This document shows, piece after piece, positions 1 through 10,056 of a stretch of DNA of 34,271 bases. Position numbers and translations under genes: made by a program. Origin of the DNA: Perkinsus chesapeaki (lineage: Eukaryota; Perkinsozoa; Perkinsida; Perkinsidae); the NCBI GenBank assembly GCA_013115145.1, contig JAAPAO010000328.1, positions 4,626 to 38,896 on the forward strand, read 5' to 3'. The notes beneath the pieces are model-generated. The model was given only the letters and a program-made list of their open reading frames with translations, was not told the origin of the DNA and made no database searches. How positions within the stretch are numbered: position 1 is the first letter of the stretch; each line of letters starts with the position of its first letter.

Positions 1-142
1 CTTTTATACTTTACTTTGACTTGACTTGTCTTTTATACTTTACTTTGACTTGACTTGTCTTTTATACTTTACTTTGACTTGACTTGTCTTTTATACTTTA
101 CTTTGACTTGACTTGTCTTTTATACTTTACTTCGACTTGACT
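1..142. repeat. 29-bp tandem repeat, about 4.9 copies
   Basis: A pyrimidine-rich unit of 29 bp beginning CTTTTATACTTTACTTTGAC is repeated with copies starting at 1, 30, 59, 88 and 117. The first four are identical; the fifth carries a T-to-C change and decays after about 26 bp. The array touches the window edge, so more copies may lie outside. It lies upstream of the open frame at 181-492 and may be intronic or intergenic. Confidence 0.95.
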
Positions 143-180
143 TTACGTTACTTAGTTATTATTATTTACGGACCTTATGA

Positions 181-492
181 GTCCATATTTATCAGGTACA
201 GGGTGAATCTGAAAGAGATGACTTCAAACCGACGAAGGCCCAAAAGCCACAGTCAACATCCATTATCAGACTTCATAACAAGGGATGCTTTTTAACATGG
301 TTTCTTAACAAATTGGGTTTTGCATTATCGATGATATCGATTACCAGGGCGCGCGCTTTTTACAAAAACCTGGTGGCCTGCGTCGAGCATGGTAGCGGTG
401 ATGAGCTTTGTACCTTCATAGAGGCTTTGATAAGAGACTTGGCTTTAGGGAATGCTCTGCACAGATTGGAAGGGGCCTGGTTCACCTTTTAA
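181..492 (+). CDS. C-terminal exon of an unidentified upstream gene (partial)
   Basis: A frame is open for 104 codons from just after a TGA at 178-180 to a TAA at 490-492. Codon use and composition look coding, with stretches such as ACVEHGSGDELCTFIEAL near the end. The only ATG in it is at 331, which would give just 53 residues, so it is more likely the last exon of a gene that starts left of the window or in the repeat region. A possible 3' splice acceptor is the TTTATCAG ending at 195, giving an exon 196-492 in phase 0. No family is recognised. It lies 54 bp upstream of the next start codon on the same strand. Confidence 0.3.
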   Translation, partial: VHIYQVQGESERDDFKPTKAQKPQSTSIIRLHNKGCFLTWFLNKLGFALSMISITRARAFYKNLVACVEHGSGDELCTFIEALIRDLALGNALHRLEGAWFTF

Positions 493-546
493 AGTGGTTA
501 TTACGTAAAACTATCGAAATGGAAGAAGTTTTCTTATATTTTTAAG

Positions 547-1436
547 ATGACCGTGGCTGGTAAGTCCTCGAAAGCTATCAAGAAGTATCTCGTCAATAAA
601 AGTCTATTATCGTCTATAAATGATGATGCTCTACCGAATGGTTGGATGCTTTATGATACAATGTGTAGGGGGTGTCTCTAGCGACTAGCGTCACAATCAC
701 AGTGCTAGTGTGTCGGCATCCATCGAGTGGTTACTGTTCAAGTAAGGTTGCTGCTATGGACTTTGACAACACGCTCAAGCATGCTGGGGATAAATGGCAG
801 CTGGTACGTCTGTTGTCTTTATAAGCTTCTCACTGTTGTTTATTCGTAGTAGTCGTCGTTAAGGGTGCCTCGGGCGCTTGAGCGACTCAGATTTGAAGAG
901 GGCTACAAGCTGTGTATTTTCACCAATCAAAGTAGCATTGGTCGTATGGTGGAAAAGGAAGCGCTGATAATGCAGCTTGGCAAGATTATAGAAAGGTAAT
1001 CATCTTAGTAATAGTGTGGCGGTAAGTAGGACAGGTTTGACCAGTTCATTTCGTGGCTTGAGGAGATCTGTCGGAGCGACCTTAACATTTATGTTTTTGC
1101 AGCTCTAGCGCGAGGAGACCTTCCTTGTGGGCACGACCGCTTCAGGAAGCCAGCGGTGAGATCTGGTCCGTCTCAGTTAAATATGTGGTTTCATATTAGA
1201 CCGGCATGTGGCACTATATGGTTGAACAAACAAATGGAGGAGTTGATGTCGATTTGTCGAAGTGCATGATGATCGGTGACGGAGGTGGAAGGGCGAGAGA
1301 TGACTCTGATAGGGACATCAATTTCGCTAAGAATATTGGGATTAGTTTCATGAATGAATCCTTCTTTCATACCACACGTTTCCTTTATCCCTTTGAATTC
1401 TGTGTTCCCTCTGTCGTCGTCCCTTTACATTTCTAG
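547..1436 (+). CDS. DNA 3'-phosphatase, PNKP-type phosphatase domain only
   Basis: This is a HAD-superfamily DNA 3'-phosphatase, the domain that in PNKP removes 3'-phosphates at DNA breaks so that repair can proceed. Five exons join in phase: 547-671, 743-803, 853-995, 1035-1155 and 1200-1436, giving 228 residues. Recognisable in order are GKVAAMDFDNTL (residues 42-53, catalytic Asp48 and Asp50 of the DxDxT loop), VPRALERL and GYKLCIFTNQ (to residue 88), KPATGMW (148-154) and MMIGDGGGR (173-181). These match the order in animal PNKP. The GT-AG introns are 39-71 nt. The usual C-terminal P-loop kinase domain is absent: the protein stops about 35 residues after the phosphatase core, as in fungal and plant phosphatase-only forms. 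The loop glycine of DxDGT is Asn here. The start is the only in-frame ATG upstream and directly follows TATTTTTAAG, a possible splice acceptor. Confidence 0.85.
1401..1436 (+). promoter_or_regulatory. Candidate trans-splice acceptor overlapping a stop codon
   Basis: The last codons of the 3'-phosphatase gene form a pyrimidine-rich run that ends TTTACATTTCTAG. The TAG stop codon at 1434-1436 would itself supply the AG acceptor, 13 nt before the ATG of the next gene at 1450. Spliced-leader trans-splicing is established for perkinsids and dinoflagellates; its use at this site is inferred. Confidence 0.3.
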
Positions 1437-1449
1437 CCATTACCTTTAT

Positions 1450-2659
1450 ATGGTGTTTTGCCTTTCGAAAGGGTCCAGTCTTCTCCTACTTACTGGTAAG
1501 CCCCTCGCTTGTTTATCTCGTATTGTGTCTTTTTTAGTCGAAGTCTTCGTGGCGGCTGGCCTGGCGTTAGGGTCTGTTTTCATGTCAACTTGGCGTGTCG
1601 GTCCAGTAGGAATCTCTGTTGCCCATGCATTCGTCATGCGCCTTTTCCTTAGGGAAGTCAGTATCTATCTGGAAGTTACGTCGAGCGGTCGGAGCCAGAC
1701 TACTCTGATTCAAGTTCGTCCGAGTCGTCACTGCCACCAGTGGTTGTTGGCTTTCCGTCGAGGAGCTACGGACTGATTTACGTTGTTGGTAAGCTTGCCG
1801 CCGCTGCTACCATCCCTTTGGTCGATAGTAGTAGCATCCTTGTGACTCGGAACGTGGAGGTCGTTTTGTTCGGCGCTGTATCGGCAGCTGTTTTATCATG
1901 ATATTTGCTTTTCGCAGTTAGTTGGCCGTGTGCCTCCTGCCGTAGGTAACCGTCGACAGTCCTGGTTAGAACTAGCCGAGTCAACATGTGATAGATGGGA
2001 GACATTCAACGCAAGCCAGCCACTATTCGCTGATGCACCACCATGTAGCATTGGTGCTACTACGAATGGGGATGATATTATTAGGTATCGGCAAAAGTGT
2101 TGGTATAGAAAAGTGCACCGAGGACTTCAACACTCATCTTGCTGACAGGTACATGTCTTTGGTTTTGCTGGTGTTGGAGATATCTGTTTCAGGTGCCTTA
2201 TGTACAAGAGAATGCTCATGTTGAGCTGGTGTGAGTATTTTATTATTGCAACTGCGACCAGCATCGAAGTCCTAATTGGTATCGCTCTCCTCACCACAAG
2301 CTTGCTAAAGTACAGTTTGTTATTGTTAGCGATGATATGCTTTATGTAGGTGGAAGCATTATTACTTGGTGATGCTGTCCTTGTGTGCAACGCTGCTATG
2401 GGGAGGCATTGTTGGTTATTTTATATTAACATGGATATCATTCAAGAGGCTTGCGCGTTCGGGCACATTTCCCTATCCCACAGTATCCTTTGGATTCTTC
2501 GCCAACTTTCTGGCTTGTGTAGCACTGTCCCTTATTTCCTGCGGAGTATCTTTATTGTAGGTGATAACATTGTGGGCGATCGGTCATCTGTTTATGTTGA
2601 CAAAATCGATAAGGCCAGCGGACGAGCGGAAGCGTGGCCGCCACGGTCTGCTTGAGTAA
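1450..2659 (+). CDS. Multipass membrane protein, family unknown (8 exons)
   Basis: Eight exons join in phase: 1450-1495, 1538-1605, 1653-1877, 1918-2044, 2085-2148, 2193-2309, 2350-2556 and 2614-2659, exactly 300 codons including the TAA. All introns are GT-AG and 40-57 nt, which supports the model although no family is recognised. The 299-residue product has a short N-terminus, a first membrane segment at about 11-31, an acidic serine-rich stretch at 48-65, and a loop at about 117-178 with four cysteines (137, 156, 166, 178) and a possible N-glycosylation site NAS at 144. Membrane segments follow at about 193-215, 221-243 and 258-283, then a basic tail (DERKRGRH). The four membrane segments and a cysteine-bearing loop resemble tetraspanin or claudin layouts only loosely; no CCG motif is present. 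Only 13 bp separate it from the preceding stop codon. Confidence 0.7.
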
Positions 2660-2980
2660 GCGCTGTTGATGATGATGGCTGTCGATATTGGATGTTCCTA
2701 ATGATCAGTTACTATGATTCTCGTAACGAGTAGTAGCAGTTTGTATCATGCACATGATTGGAAAACCTTGTCCAGTGAATAGGGTTTTGCGTTGGGGGTG
2801 TAGGACTTAGTCGTGTGCGTGCGTGCTGAATTGTTGTGCAATCTGTCCCTTTCTGGTGCATGGCTCGTAATAGGTATGAGTAGTGCATAGTTGTTCTCTT
2901 TTCAGTGTTGGTGGTGGTTTCACCATTCATCCTTGTGTTCATTAACAACAACAACTACACACTCATCTTCCTAGCAAACG
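2660..2980. other. Intergenic, with likely splice acceptor for transporter 1
   Basis: No gene is seen in these 321 bp. The last part is CT-rich and ends ACTCATCTTCCTAG just 6 bp before the transporter ATG, which would suit a spliced-leader acceptor. Confidence 0.5.
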
Positions 2981-4453
2981 ATGGCTTCAGCAAGCACTGC
3001 CGTTATTCCTACCGCCTCCTCCCTCGCCCAGATCCCCGCTGATGTAGTCAGCGTTGTCAGTACCGAAGGCTCGGTCAGAGATGAGTTGGATCTTGTCTCG
3101 CAGACGGTTGGTGTGGTCCCATTGAACGATGGGACCGCCAAGCAGCAGGCTATGTCCTCAACTGCATCTGAGGCTTCCTCCCCCAAGGAGGAGATGAAGC
3201 CAAAGAAGGATACCTGGGCCAGTAGGACTTTTGCTCCTGGTTCTTCATTTACGGCAACCATCGCTGTTATCAAGGCAACTTTGGGTGGTGCTATCTTGTC
3301 TAATACTTATATGATGGCAATTGGTGGTTATGTGTCTGCAATCACCTTGCTTATTTTCATGGCCGTGTTGAACGTGTTCTCCTTGGATATGATTGTTAGA
3401 ACTGTCGAGAAGACTGGCAAGAAGTCTTATGCTGAAATTATAGAGCATCTTTATGGTCGTAAAGTGCTTTATGGCTTCCAGATTGCAATGGTTATTTTCT
3501 GTTTGGGTAGCAGTGCCTCTTATTTGGTTACTGTTGTCGATTCATTGGCACCATTATTCAATCAGCTAACTATTGATGAGCCTCATGCTTGGTATCACAT
3601 CATGCTCACTTCTAGGTATTACTTGTCACTTATCATGTTGGGTGTTATCATGTACCCCATTTGCCTGGTTAAGAGTCTCGGCTCTTTGAGATATCTTACC
3701 ATTGTGAGTATCATGGGTATCTTCTGGCTTGCTATTGTTGCACTTTATCTCCTCGGTTCTAACGGTATCTCTGAGAACTTCAACTCCGGTCATGCTTACG
3801 CTCCTATTAACTGGATCTCTTGCATTGAGGGTGTCACCACTTATATCTTCGGTTTCTGCAATCAAGCAAACATGCCGGAGATCTACATGGAGATGAGCCC
3901 TAGGAGCCCTAAGAAGCTTCGTTGGGTTGCTATCTGGTCTGCTATTGTCAGTTGTGGCGTCTACTTCATCATTGCTATCCCCTTCCTTCTGGTATTCGGT
4001 AGCGATTCCCAGAGTAGCGTCTTGATCAACATGGCGGCCTGGATCCCCAAGGGTGATGTTGTTGTCATCATTGGTTTCATATGGACCGGAATCTCATTCA
4101 TTGGCACTTATCCATTCATGATCTATCCCATTCGTGTTGCCCTAATAAACACTTTCAAGCCTAAGCGTGCCGACTTCTGGGGTGTCATCGTTGTCACCAT
4201 CGCTGTCATCATATCTTATCTCATTGATATTGCTTTGCCCGATGTGTCCATTCTTATGGGTATTGTCGGTGCTATAGCTGGTTCCATTCTGTGTTTCATT
4301 GCACCTGGCTATTTCTGCATTTCAACATCGAAGAGTAAGAAGTTCTTTGCCAAAGAGAACTGGTTGTATGCGTCTTTTGTGATACTTGGCTGCATCACCT
4401 TAGTCGGTGGTACCGCCATTTCGGTCTACCAGATTCTCGAGTTCTTCAGCTAG
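2981..4453 (+). CDS. AAAP-family amino acid transporter 1
   Basis: This is an amino acid/auxin permease family (Aa_trans, SLC38-like) protein that should carry amino acids across a membrane, probably by proton or sodium symport; substrate and membrane cannot be told. The 490 residues start with a hydrophilic Ser/Lys-rich cytosolic tail (1-88). A family-typical first helix follows (FTATIAVIKATLGGAIL, from 90), then about ten more helices, including GFQIAMVIFCLGSSASYL (165-182), YYLSLIMLGVIMYPICL (213-229) and WISCIEGVTTYIFGFCNQAN (278-297). It is an uninterrupted single exon, unlike most neighbours. The ATG at 2981 lies 6 bp after a polypyrimidine-AG site. It is the first of four tandem paralogues. 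Bases 3447-3757 are identical to 6924-7234 in transporter 2, so the two exchange sequence. The intact frame and conserved helices argue for function. Confidence 0.9.
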   Translation: MASASTAVIPTASSLAQIPADVVSVVSTEGSVRDELDLVSQTVGVVPLNDGTAKQQAMSSTASEASSPKEEMKPKKDTWASRTFAPGSSFTATIAVIKATLGGAILSNTYMMAIGGYVSAITLLIFMAVLNVFSLDMIVRTVEKTGKKSYAEIIEHLYGRKVLYGFQIAMVIFCLGSSASYLVTVVDSLAPLFNQLTIDEPHAWYHIMLTSRYYLSLIMLGVIMYPICLVKSLGSLRYLTIVSIMGIFWLAIVALYLLGSNGISENFNSGHAYAPINWISCIEGVTTYIFGFCNQANMPEIYMEMSPRSPKKLRWVAIWSAIVSCGVYFIIAIPFLLVFGSDSQSSVLINMAAWIPKGDVVVIIGFIWTGISFIGTYPFMIYPIRVALINTFKPKRADFWGVIVVTIAVIISYLIDIALPDVSILMGIVGAIAGSILCFIAPGYFCISTSKSKKFFAKENWLYASFVILGCITLVGGTAISVYQILEFFS

Positions 4454-6457
4454 ATGTTGATGACTGCTCTCTCTCAACGATGATTTCCTCTATTTGTGCA
4501 GCAACCGTTGTTCATACTGTGTGTGTTGATGATGATATTTCTCTTTGTTTACGTTGCTGGTACTGTTACAAACAGTATTGTATTTACTCTAAGACCAGCA
4601 GCACTGTCGAAATTGTTCATCATTATTATCAACACTCAATAACAATTGCTGTTAAACTGATTACAATCATTACTCCTTCGAGGCTTCATTGTGATTTGCT
4701 ACTACTAGCTTTATTAACAACAAGTCTCTGCTGCGAGTTGGTGAATTTACCGACTCGCATTTTCTTCCAAACGATTATAGGTTATATCGTTTGTTTTACT
4801 CCGTTATGTCGAACTTATATGTTGCTTCTTGAGGTTGTCATTGCCTCACTAGTAGTAGTTACTATTTATGTGGTTCTATGGTATGATATTGACCTGTTCT
4901 TCCTTCACTGGCGATTTATGCTCCCCCCTTTGGTATACTGGAAGGTCGTCCTTTATACTTAAGAGATTCCTACTAGTCACTATCACTATATATATTGATA
5001 GTTTAGTCTCCGGCATCGGTGACCGCTCTGAGTGTCTCAGCAGCATTGTGATGATGTCGATGAGGTTGTTGCTCGCTGTAATTTATAATCGCTCTCTTTC
5101 CCACTACACAGTGTCTCACTCGGGTAAGCTGAGCGCGCGGCTATTATGGTATCAACCTTATCACATCGTAAGAACAGCATTATAATGGTTTTAATGACCG
5201 TTAGTTCCTGTGAGCAATGTTGTATTCATCTCTCTACTATAATGGTCATTAGATGCGTTTGCGTGAAGTTACCGCCTCGCGGTGACCAAACGCCCCTTAC
5301 TGTCTCTGTCGGTATACTTTTCTTCTATGGACTTGCCTTTTATCCTTCTACGATGTGCTGGAAAGGTGCTTCGTCGTCGATATCCTCAATCATCCAGGAG
5401 CCATTTTATGGTCTTCATCATGCTCTACCACGTAGTTAATCTCCTTGTCGCCTCTTATTATACAATGGAAGGCTAGTATTGCCTCTCGGTGGCCTCATCC
5501 ACGTGTTGTCGTCTCCACTGCTTAGCTTGGTTATACATATCACTGCTGCTGTTCCATGTCCCTTGTCTGTGATGGGTATTGCCCTGGTGCTGCTGTCACT
5601 GCGCGGTTCCCTAGATGTAGGGGCATTCAGTAGTATACTATTCACTCCTTCCTTATTAACTCTTCATTATGATGGCTCTCTTCTTACTGCTAGTCTTTCT
5701 CAGTTTAATACAAGAGATGGCCGGTTGTCGATGCCCGCATTGTTCTTCAACAGTGGCCTGGTGTCTGGTCAGTGTCTTGCGTATGAGTTTTTGAGACAGC
5801 AGTGTTTTACAGAGTGTGTTGTAATGTTGAGTCCTCCACGAAGTTGTTGATTGCTCTGTAATTGTGCCTGTCTTACAATGTCGTTTTACATGATCTATCA
5901 GTTATAGTGGAAGCCTCTGTGGTCAGTTCTCGTGTTGCTTGTCCTGCATTCCTTCGCAGAGGCAAGTGACATGGGTAAAGCATCGCAATAACCACGTCCC
6001 TGTTCGGTCTTGGTCGCGGCACTGTCCTCTATCACTGACTGTACTGTGATGAGTTATTACGGCTTTCTGATGGGTACATTTCAGTTTTCAATCGCATCAT
6101 CGTTTATTTACTGCTAGGTCGCCGTACTTGCGCCATTAAGCAAGGTTTGGCGTCCTTGTATAGCTTGAACGTTTCCTCTATATTTACCATTACGTAAGGC
6201 TTTCGTTTGAGGGGTATCTTCTCGACCGGTGGCGTCTAATGTGTGTTATTGTTAGGGTGCTTTATAACGCCACTTGGTGCGTTTGTTCAATTGCGTAGTG
6301 ACTCTTAATTCATAAGATCACTTTCGCTGTTTATACTAATAAAACGTCGTCATCATCTACAAGAGTTATTAATTCCGGCGTCGCTACTCCTATTACTGGT
6401 GTTTTTGCTGCTAACAACACACTAACATCACCGTCGTCATATTTATCTGTTGATTCA
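4454..6457. other. 2-kb spacer between transporters 1 and 2, no gene recognised
   Basis: The spacer is T- and CTA-rich. It holds several long plus-strand open frames (for example 4480-4962 and 5479-5850), but their translations are compositionally odd (many Cys, Tyr, Leu, Val), have no family features and lack splice-consistent continuations. I regard them as chance. The frame of transporter 2 stays open upstream to about 6302, but without an ATG. Confidence 0.5.
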
Positions 6458-7936
6458 ATGAGCTCTAATAGTACTGAAGGTTCTATACACGACGACCTGC
6501 ATATCGTTGAAAACACCACAGCTGGTCCTCTCAACGATGATGCAGCAAGTCGCGTCAAGTCCGCGTCAGTGAGAGCTGATAGTGAAAGCGACAATGCCTC
6601 TATCGCTACTGCCGCTGGTCTTCCTGCTGACGAAGATATTGCTGAGGAGAATGAGAGTCCACAAAAGAAGATGGCCCCTAAGAAGGATACCTGGGCCAGT
6701 AGGACTTTTGCTCCTGGTTCTCCATTCACGGCAACCATCGCTGTTATCAAGGCAACTTTGGGTGGTGCTATCTTGTCTAATACTTATGAAATGGCAATTG
6801 GTGGTTATGTATCTGCTGTTGTATTATTGATGGTTTTCGCCGTCTTGAATGTCCTTTCTTTGGATATGATTGTTAAAACTGTCGAGAAGACCGGTAAGAC
6901 ATCGTATGCCACTATCATTGAGTATCTTTATGGTCGTAAAGTGCTTTATGGCTTCCAGATTGCAATGGTTATTTTCTGTTTGGGTAGCAGTGCCTCTTAT
7001 TTGGTTACTGTTGTCGATTCATTGGCACCATTATTCAATCAGCTAACTATTGATGAGCCTCATGCTTGGTATCACATCATGCTCACTTCTAGGTATTACT
7101 TGTCACTTATCATGTTGGGTGTTATCATGTACCCCATTTGCCTGGTTAAGAGTCTCGGCTCTTTGAGATATCTTACCATTGTGAGTATCATGGGTATCTT
7201 CTGGCTTGCTATTGTTGCACTTTATCTCCTCGGTACTAACGGTATGGCCCCGGATTTCAAGTACGGTCAAGCTTATGCCCCAATAAACTGGATAAGCTGC
7301 CTAGAGGGTATCAACACGTACATTTTCGGTTATTGCAATCAAGCAAACATGCCGGAGATCTACATGGAGATGAATCCTAGGAGCCCCCAGAAGCTTCGTT
7401 GGGTTGCTATCTGGTCTGCTATTGTCAGTACTGGCGTCTACTTCTTGATTGCTATCCCATTCCTTCTGGTATTCGGTCCTGATTCTAAGAGTAGCGTCTT
7501 GCTGAATATGGCCGACTGGATTCCTCAAGGTGATGTTGTTGTCATCATTGGTTTCATATGGATGGCTATATCGTTCATTGGCACTTACCCTTTCATGGTC
7601 TACCCAGTGCGTGTTGCCATGATCAACACGTTTCAACCGAAGCGTGCTGACTTCTGGGGTGTCGTGGTTGTCACTATAGCTGTCATCATATCTTATCTCA
7701 TCGATATTGCTTTGCCCGATGTGTCCATTCTTATGGGTATTGTTGGTGCCATTTCTGGCTCCATTCTGTGCTTCATTGCACCTGGTGCGTTCTGCGTATC
7801 GATATCGAAGAGTAAGAAGTTCTTTGACAAGGAGAACTGGCTCTATTCGGGATTCGTTATCTGGGGCTGCATTACTCTGCTCGGTGGTACCGCTATTTCA
7901 GTATATGAAATCATTGAATACGCCAAGGGTTCTTAA
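6458..7936 (+). CDS. AAAP-family amino acid transporter 2
   Basis: This is the close paralogue of transporter 1, with 492 residues in one exon. The hydrophilic N-terminal tail (about 1-92) is diverged but still alignable (STEGSIHDDL against STEGSVRDEL). From KKDTWASRTFAPGS onward the transmembrane core is nearly identical. Besides the 311-bp identical block (6924-7234), long stretches around 6678-6810, 7338-7440 and 7690-7745 differ by only a few bases, while the intervening parts are much more diverged. Codons near 6850-6905 (CCTTTCTTTGGA, GAGAAGACCGGTAAGACATC) instead resemble transporter 3, giving a mosaic. The start ATG at 6458 is the first in frame; the frame upstream is open but has no ATG, so a missing or non-AUG upstream start is possible. 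The product is an eleven-helix permease of unknown substrate. Confidence 0.9.
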   Translation: MSSNSTEGSIHDDLHIVENTTAGPLNDDAASRVKSASVRADSESDNASIATAAGLPADEDIAEENESPQKKMAPKKDTWASRTFAPGSPFTATIAVIKATLGGAILSNTYEMAIGGYVSAVVLLMVFAVLNVLSLDMIVKTVEKTGKTSYATIIEYLYGRKVLYGFQIAMVIFCLGSSASYLVTVVDSLAPLFNQLTIDEPHAWYHIMLTSRYYLSLIMLGVIMYPICLVKSLGSLRYLTIVSIMGIFWLAIVALYLLGTNGMAPDFKYGQAYAPINWISCLEGINTYIFGYCNQANMPEIYMEMNPRSPQKLRWVAIWSAIVSTGVYFLIAIPFLLVFGPDSKSSVLLNMADWIPQGDVVVIIGFIWMAISFIGTYPFMVYPVRVAMINTFQPKRADFWGVVVVTIAVIISYLIDIALPDVSILMGIVGAISGSILCFIAPGAFCVSISKSKKFFDKENWLYSGFVIWGCITLLGGTAISVYEIIEYAKGS

Positions 7937-10056
7937 GATGCACTCATAACCTAAATCGAGTACGTCTTGTGATTCCCTCTCCGATCGGTGATGGTGATAT
8001 TGTTGTTTAGATTGGTTATTTCTGAGTAGTAGCATTCTTCTAGCGTTTCTTGCCTACTTTCGATTATTATCCTACGTTGTCGTCGTCGTGATGCACTCCG
8101 CTGCTGTTGTTACTGATGTTCCTTATAGTGTCGCTTTGGTTCATTATCAACCACTAGGCTTCCTTCTAGGTTGCCGCCGCCACTGTCACTATATCTTTCT
8201 TTAGTATGCAGATTTATACTTAAGTAGTGATTATACTAGTAGTAGAAAACAACAACTCTGTTATTGCAATTGATGGTAAATGATGATTTGGCAGGGAGTA
8301 TGGTGATCCTACTCCTAGACGCAGTCAAGCATAGGTAATCCACTTGACCGACATCGCCGTTACATCTACCGTAATCATCATCTTCACCATCATCATTATT
8401 GCATCCTTAGTATCCTCTGCAGCCTTATCACATTCGTAAACGGTCCTTGTAAGGGTAAACCATCTCTTCTCTGCTACTACCACTGGTTGAGTAGTGTTGA
8501 TGATAATGACGATGGTTCCTATCTACTGCTTCCTTATTACTGCCCTCCTCCGTAGCCTTATAGCTCTCTTCATTTACTGCTGTTACTGTTACTTTCGATT
8601 GCGTACACAGTAGCAACCGCCGCCTCGTTCTAGTCTGTATGCCTAAAAGCTATTTTATACTTTCCCCTTGGTTATTATTATTAATACACAGATATGATAA
8701 TACTGATGCTAGTCTAAGTTGTTGGCTTAGAGGAAACGCCTATATAATATGCTATTAGGACTACTATCCACTGCCCTTATATGTTCTACACGCTACAGCT
8801 CTAATAGAGACTATTCCTACAATTCATTTCTCGGTGCCTTCCTTGAAGACGATTATTGAACAGCGAGCACGCCTTGTTGCTCTAAAATCGACAATTGGCA
8901 CCACCACCACCTTCTTCTGTTTCTATGGTGCTACTGTTGGTTATCTAAGTATGATGATCAGCATTAATTAGTAGAAGTAATCATCTTGACACCATGTGAG
9001 TTATGGTCAGTCATCTACATCATCAACAGTTGAACAGCAGCAGCAGCAGCAGCTGTGAGACGAAGAAGTCTTTAAGAATAGGAGGAGATCAGTCGCTGCT
9101 ACTACCCTTTCTGCCTCCTATTGTACCCCTTCGATGATGCTCTCGGGATTTCTCCGGAAAAATGACGTGGATGTGATCTTTTCGTGCTCGATAAAAGACT
9201 GGTCATCATAACTTACCATTTATATTTCCTTCCCTTACTGATTTGGACCGTTGTTATTGCTGCTTTTGTCGTAATGCTACTGCTAGTTAATCACTACTAC
9301 ATAATAATACTACTACTTCCCCTCTATAACCTGGTCGCAATACTTCTGCTATTGTCAGTATCGGTGTCCCCCCCGTTGTATTGTTGTCTATTCTTAGCCT
9401 TAAGATAATCGACTAGGCAGTGCTGTTGTCACTGCCATTCACTTGTCGGTTCTCTAATGCTACATAAACTACAACAGTATTCCGGTAGTATTGTCTCCAT
9501 TGTGCGATGGTAGTAGCAGCAGCAGCCGCAACATTTGTTGTTGTTACTTCTGCTATCACCACTATGGTTCTCCTGGTGTGTTTTCGGTCTTGTTGTGTAT
9601 CGGTTGTTCTGGAGGAGATAGATGCAATTGGTATCATAACTGCCAACTTCATACTAGCGTTCGAGACGTACTTCTCATCGCTGCGGAATAATGATAAAGT
9701 GGCGGTGTCTTAACATTGATCAGGCAGATATCTTTTATATCAGTAATTTATCAGAGTTGCCGCCATTGGCTTCTCCCTAGCTCTTGTCGCGCTGACATTT
9801 ACTTAATGTACGAGTAGGAACAACGCTTGTTCTTCCTTCCACCTTCTATTACTAGCAATGAAAGTTTAGCCGGCAACTGCTTGATATAAAATATATCTGT
9901 GTGTATCATCAGCGTTTTGGTTCCGCCACTTGTGATCAATTCCCACAGTTGCAGAATGCTGCTATGGTGTTGTATATCTTAATGTGGTGTACTATGCCCA
10001 TTTCCTTACCAATCCTTACCAATAGCGACTTGTGTTTTTTCATTTGGTGTTAATGC
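7937..10056. other. 2.1-kb spacer between transporters 2 and 3, no gene recognised
   Basis: No gene is recognised. The sequence is rich in CTACTA/GTAGTA and CAG runs, for example six CAG triplets from 9035 and a GTAGTAGCAGCAGCAG stretch near 9508. Short open frames on both strands have no family features. A short segment near 8420 (CCTTATCACATTCGTAA) resembles one near 5157 in the previous spacer. Confidence 0.5.

Noticed and set aside
1378-1436. An intron carrying the 3'-phosphatase on into downstream sequence
   Set aside because: A GT-AG pair exists (GTTTCC to TTCTAG), but the downstream sequence belongs, with consistent phase over eight exons, to a separate membrane protein, and no kinase P-loop was found.
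4480-4962. 160-codon plus-strand open frame after transporter 1
   Set aside because: Its translation is dominated by Cys, Tyr, Val, Leu and His without domain-like pattern, and it starts right after a gene end in T-rich DNA. I take it as a chance frame.
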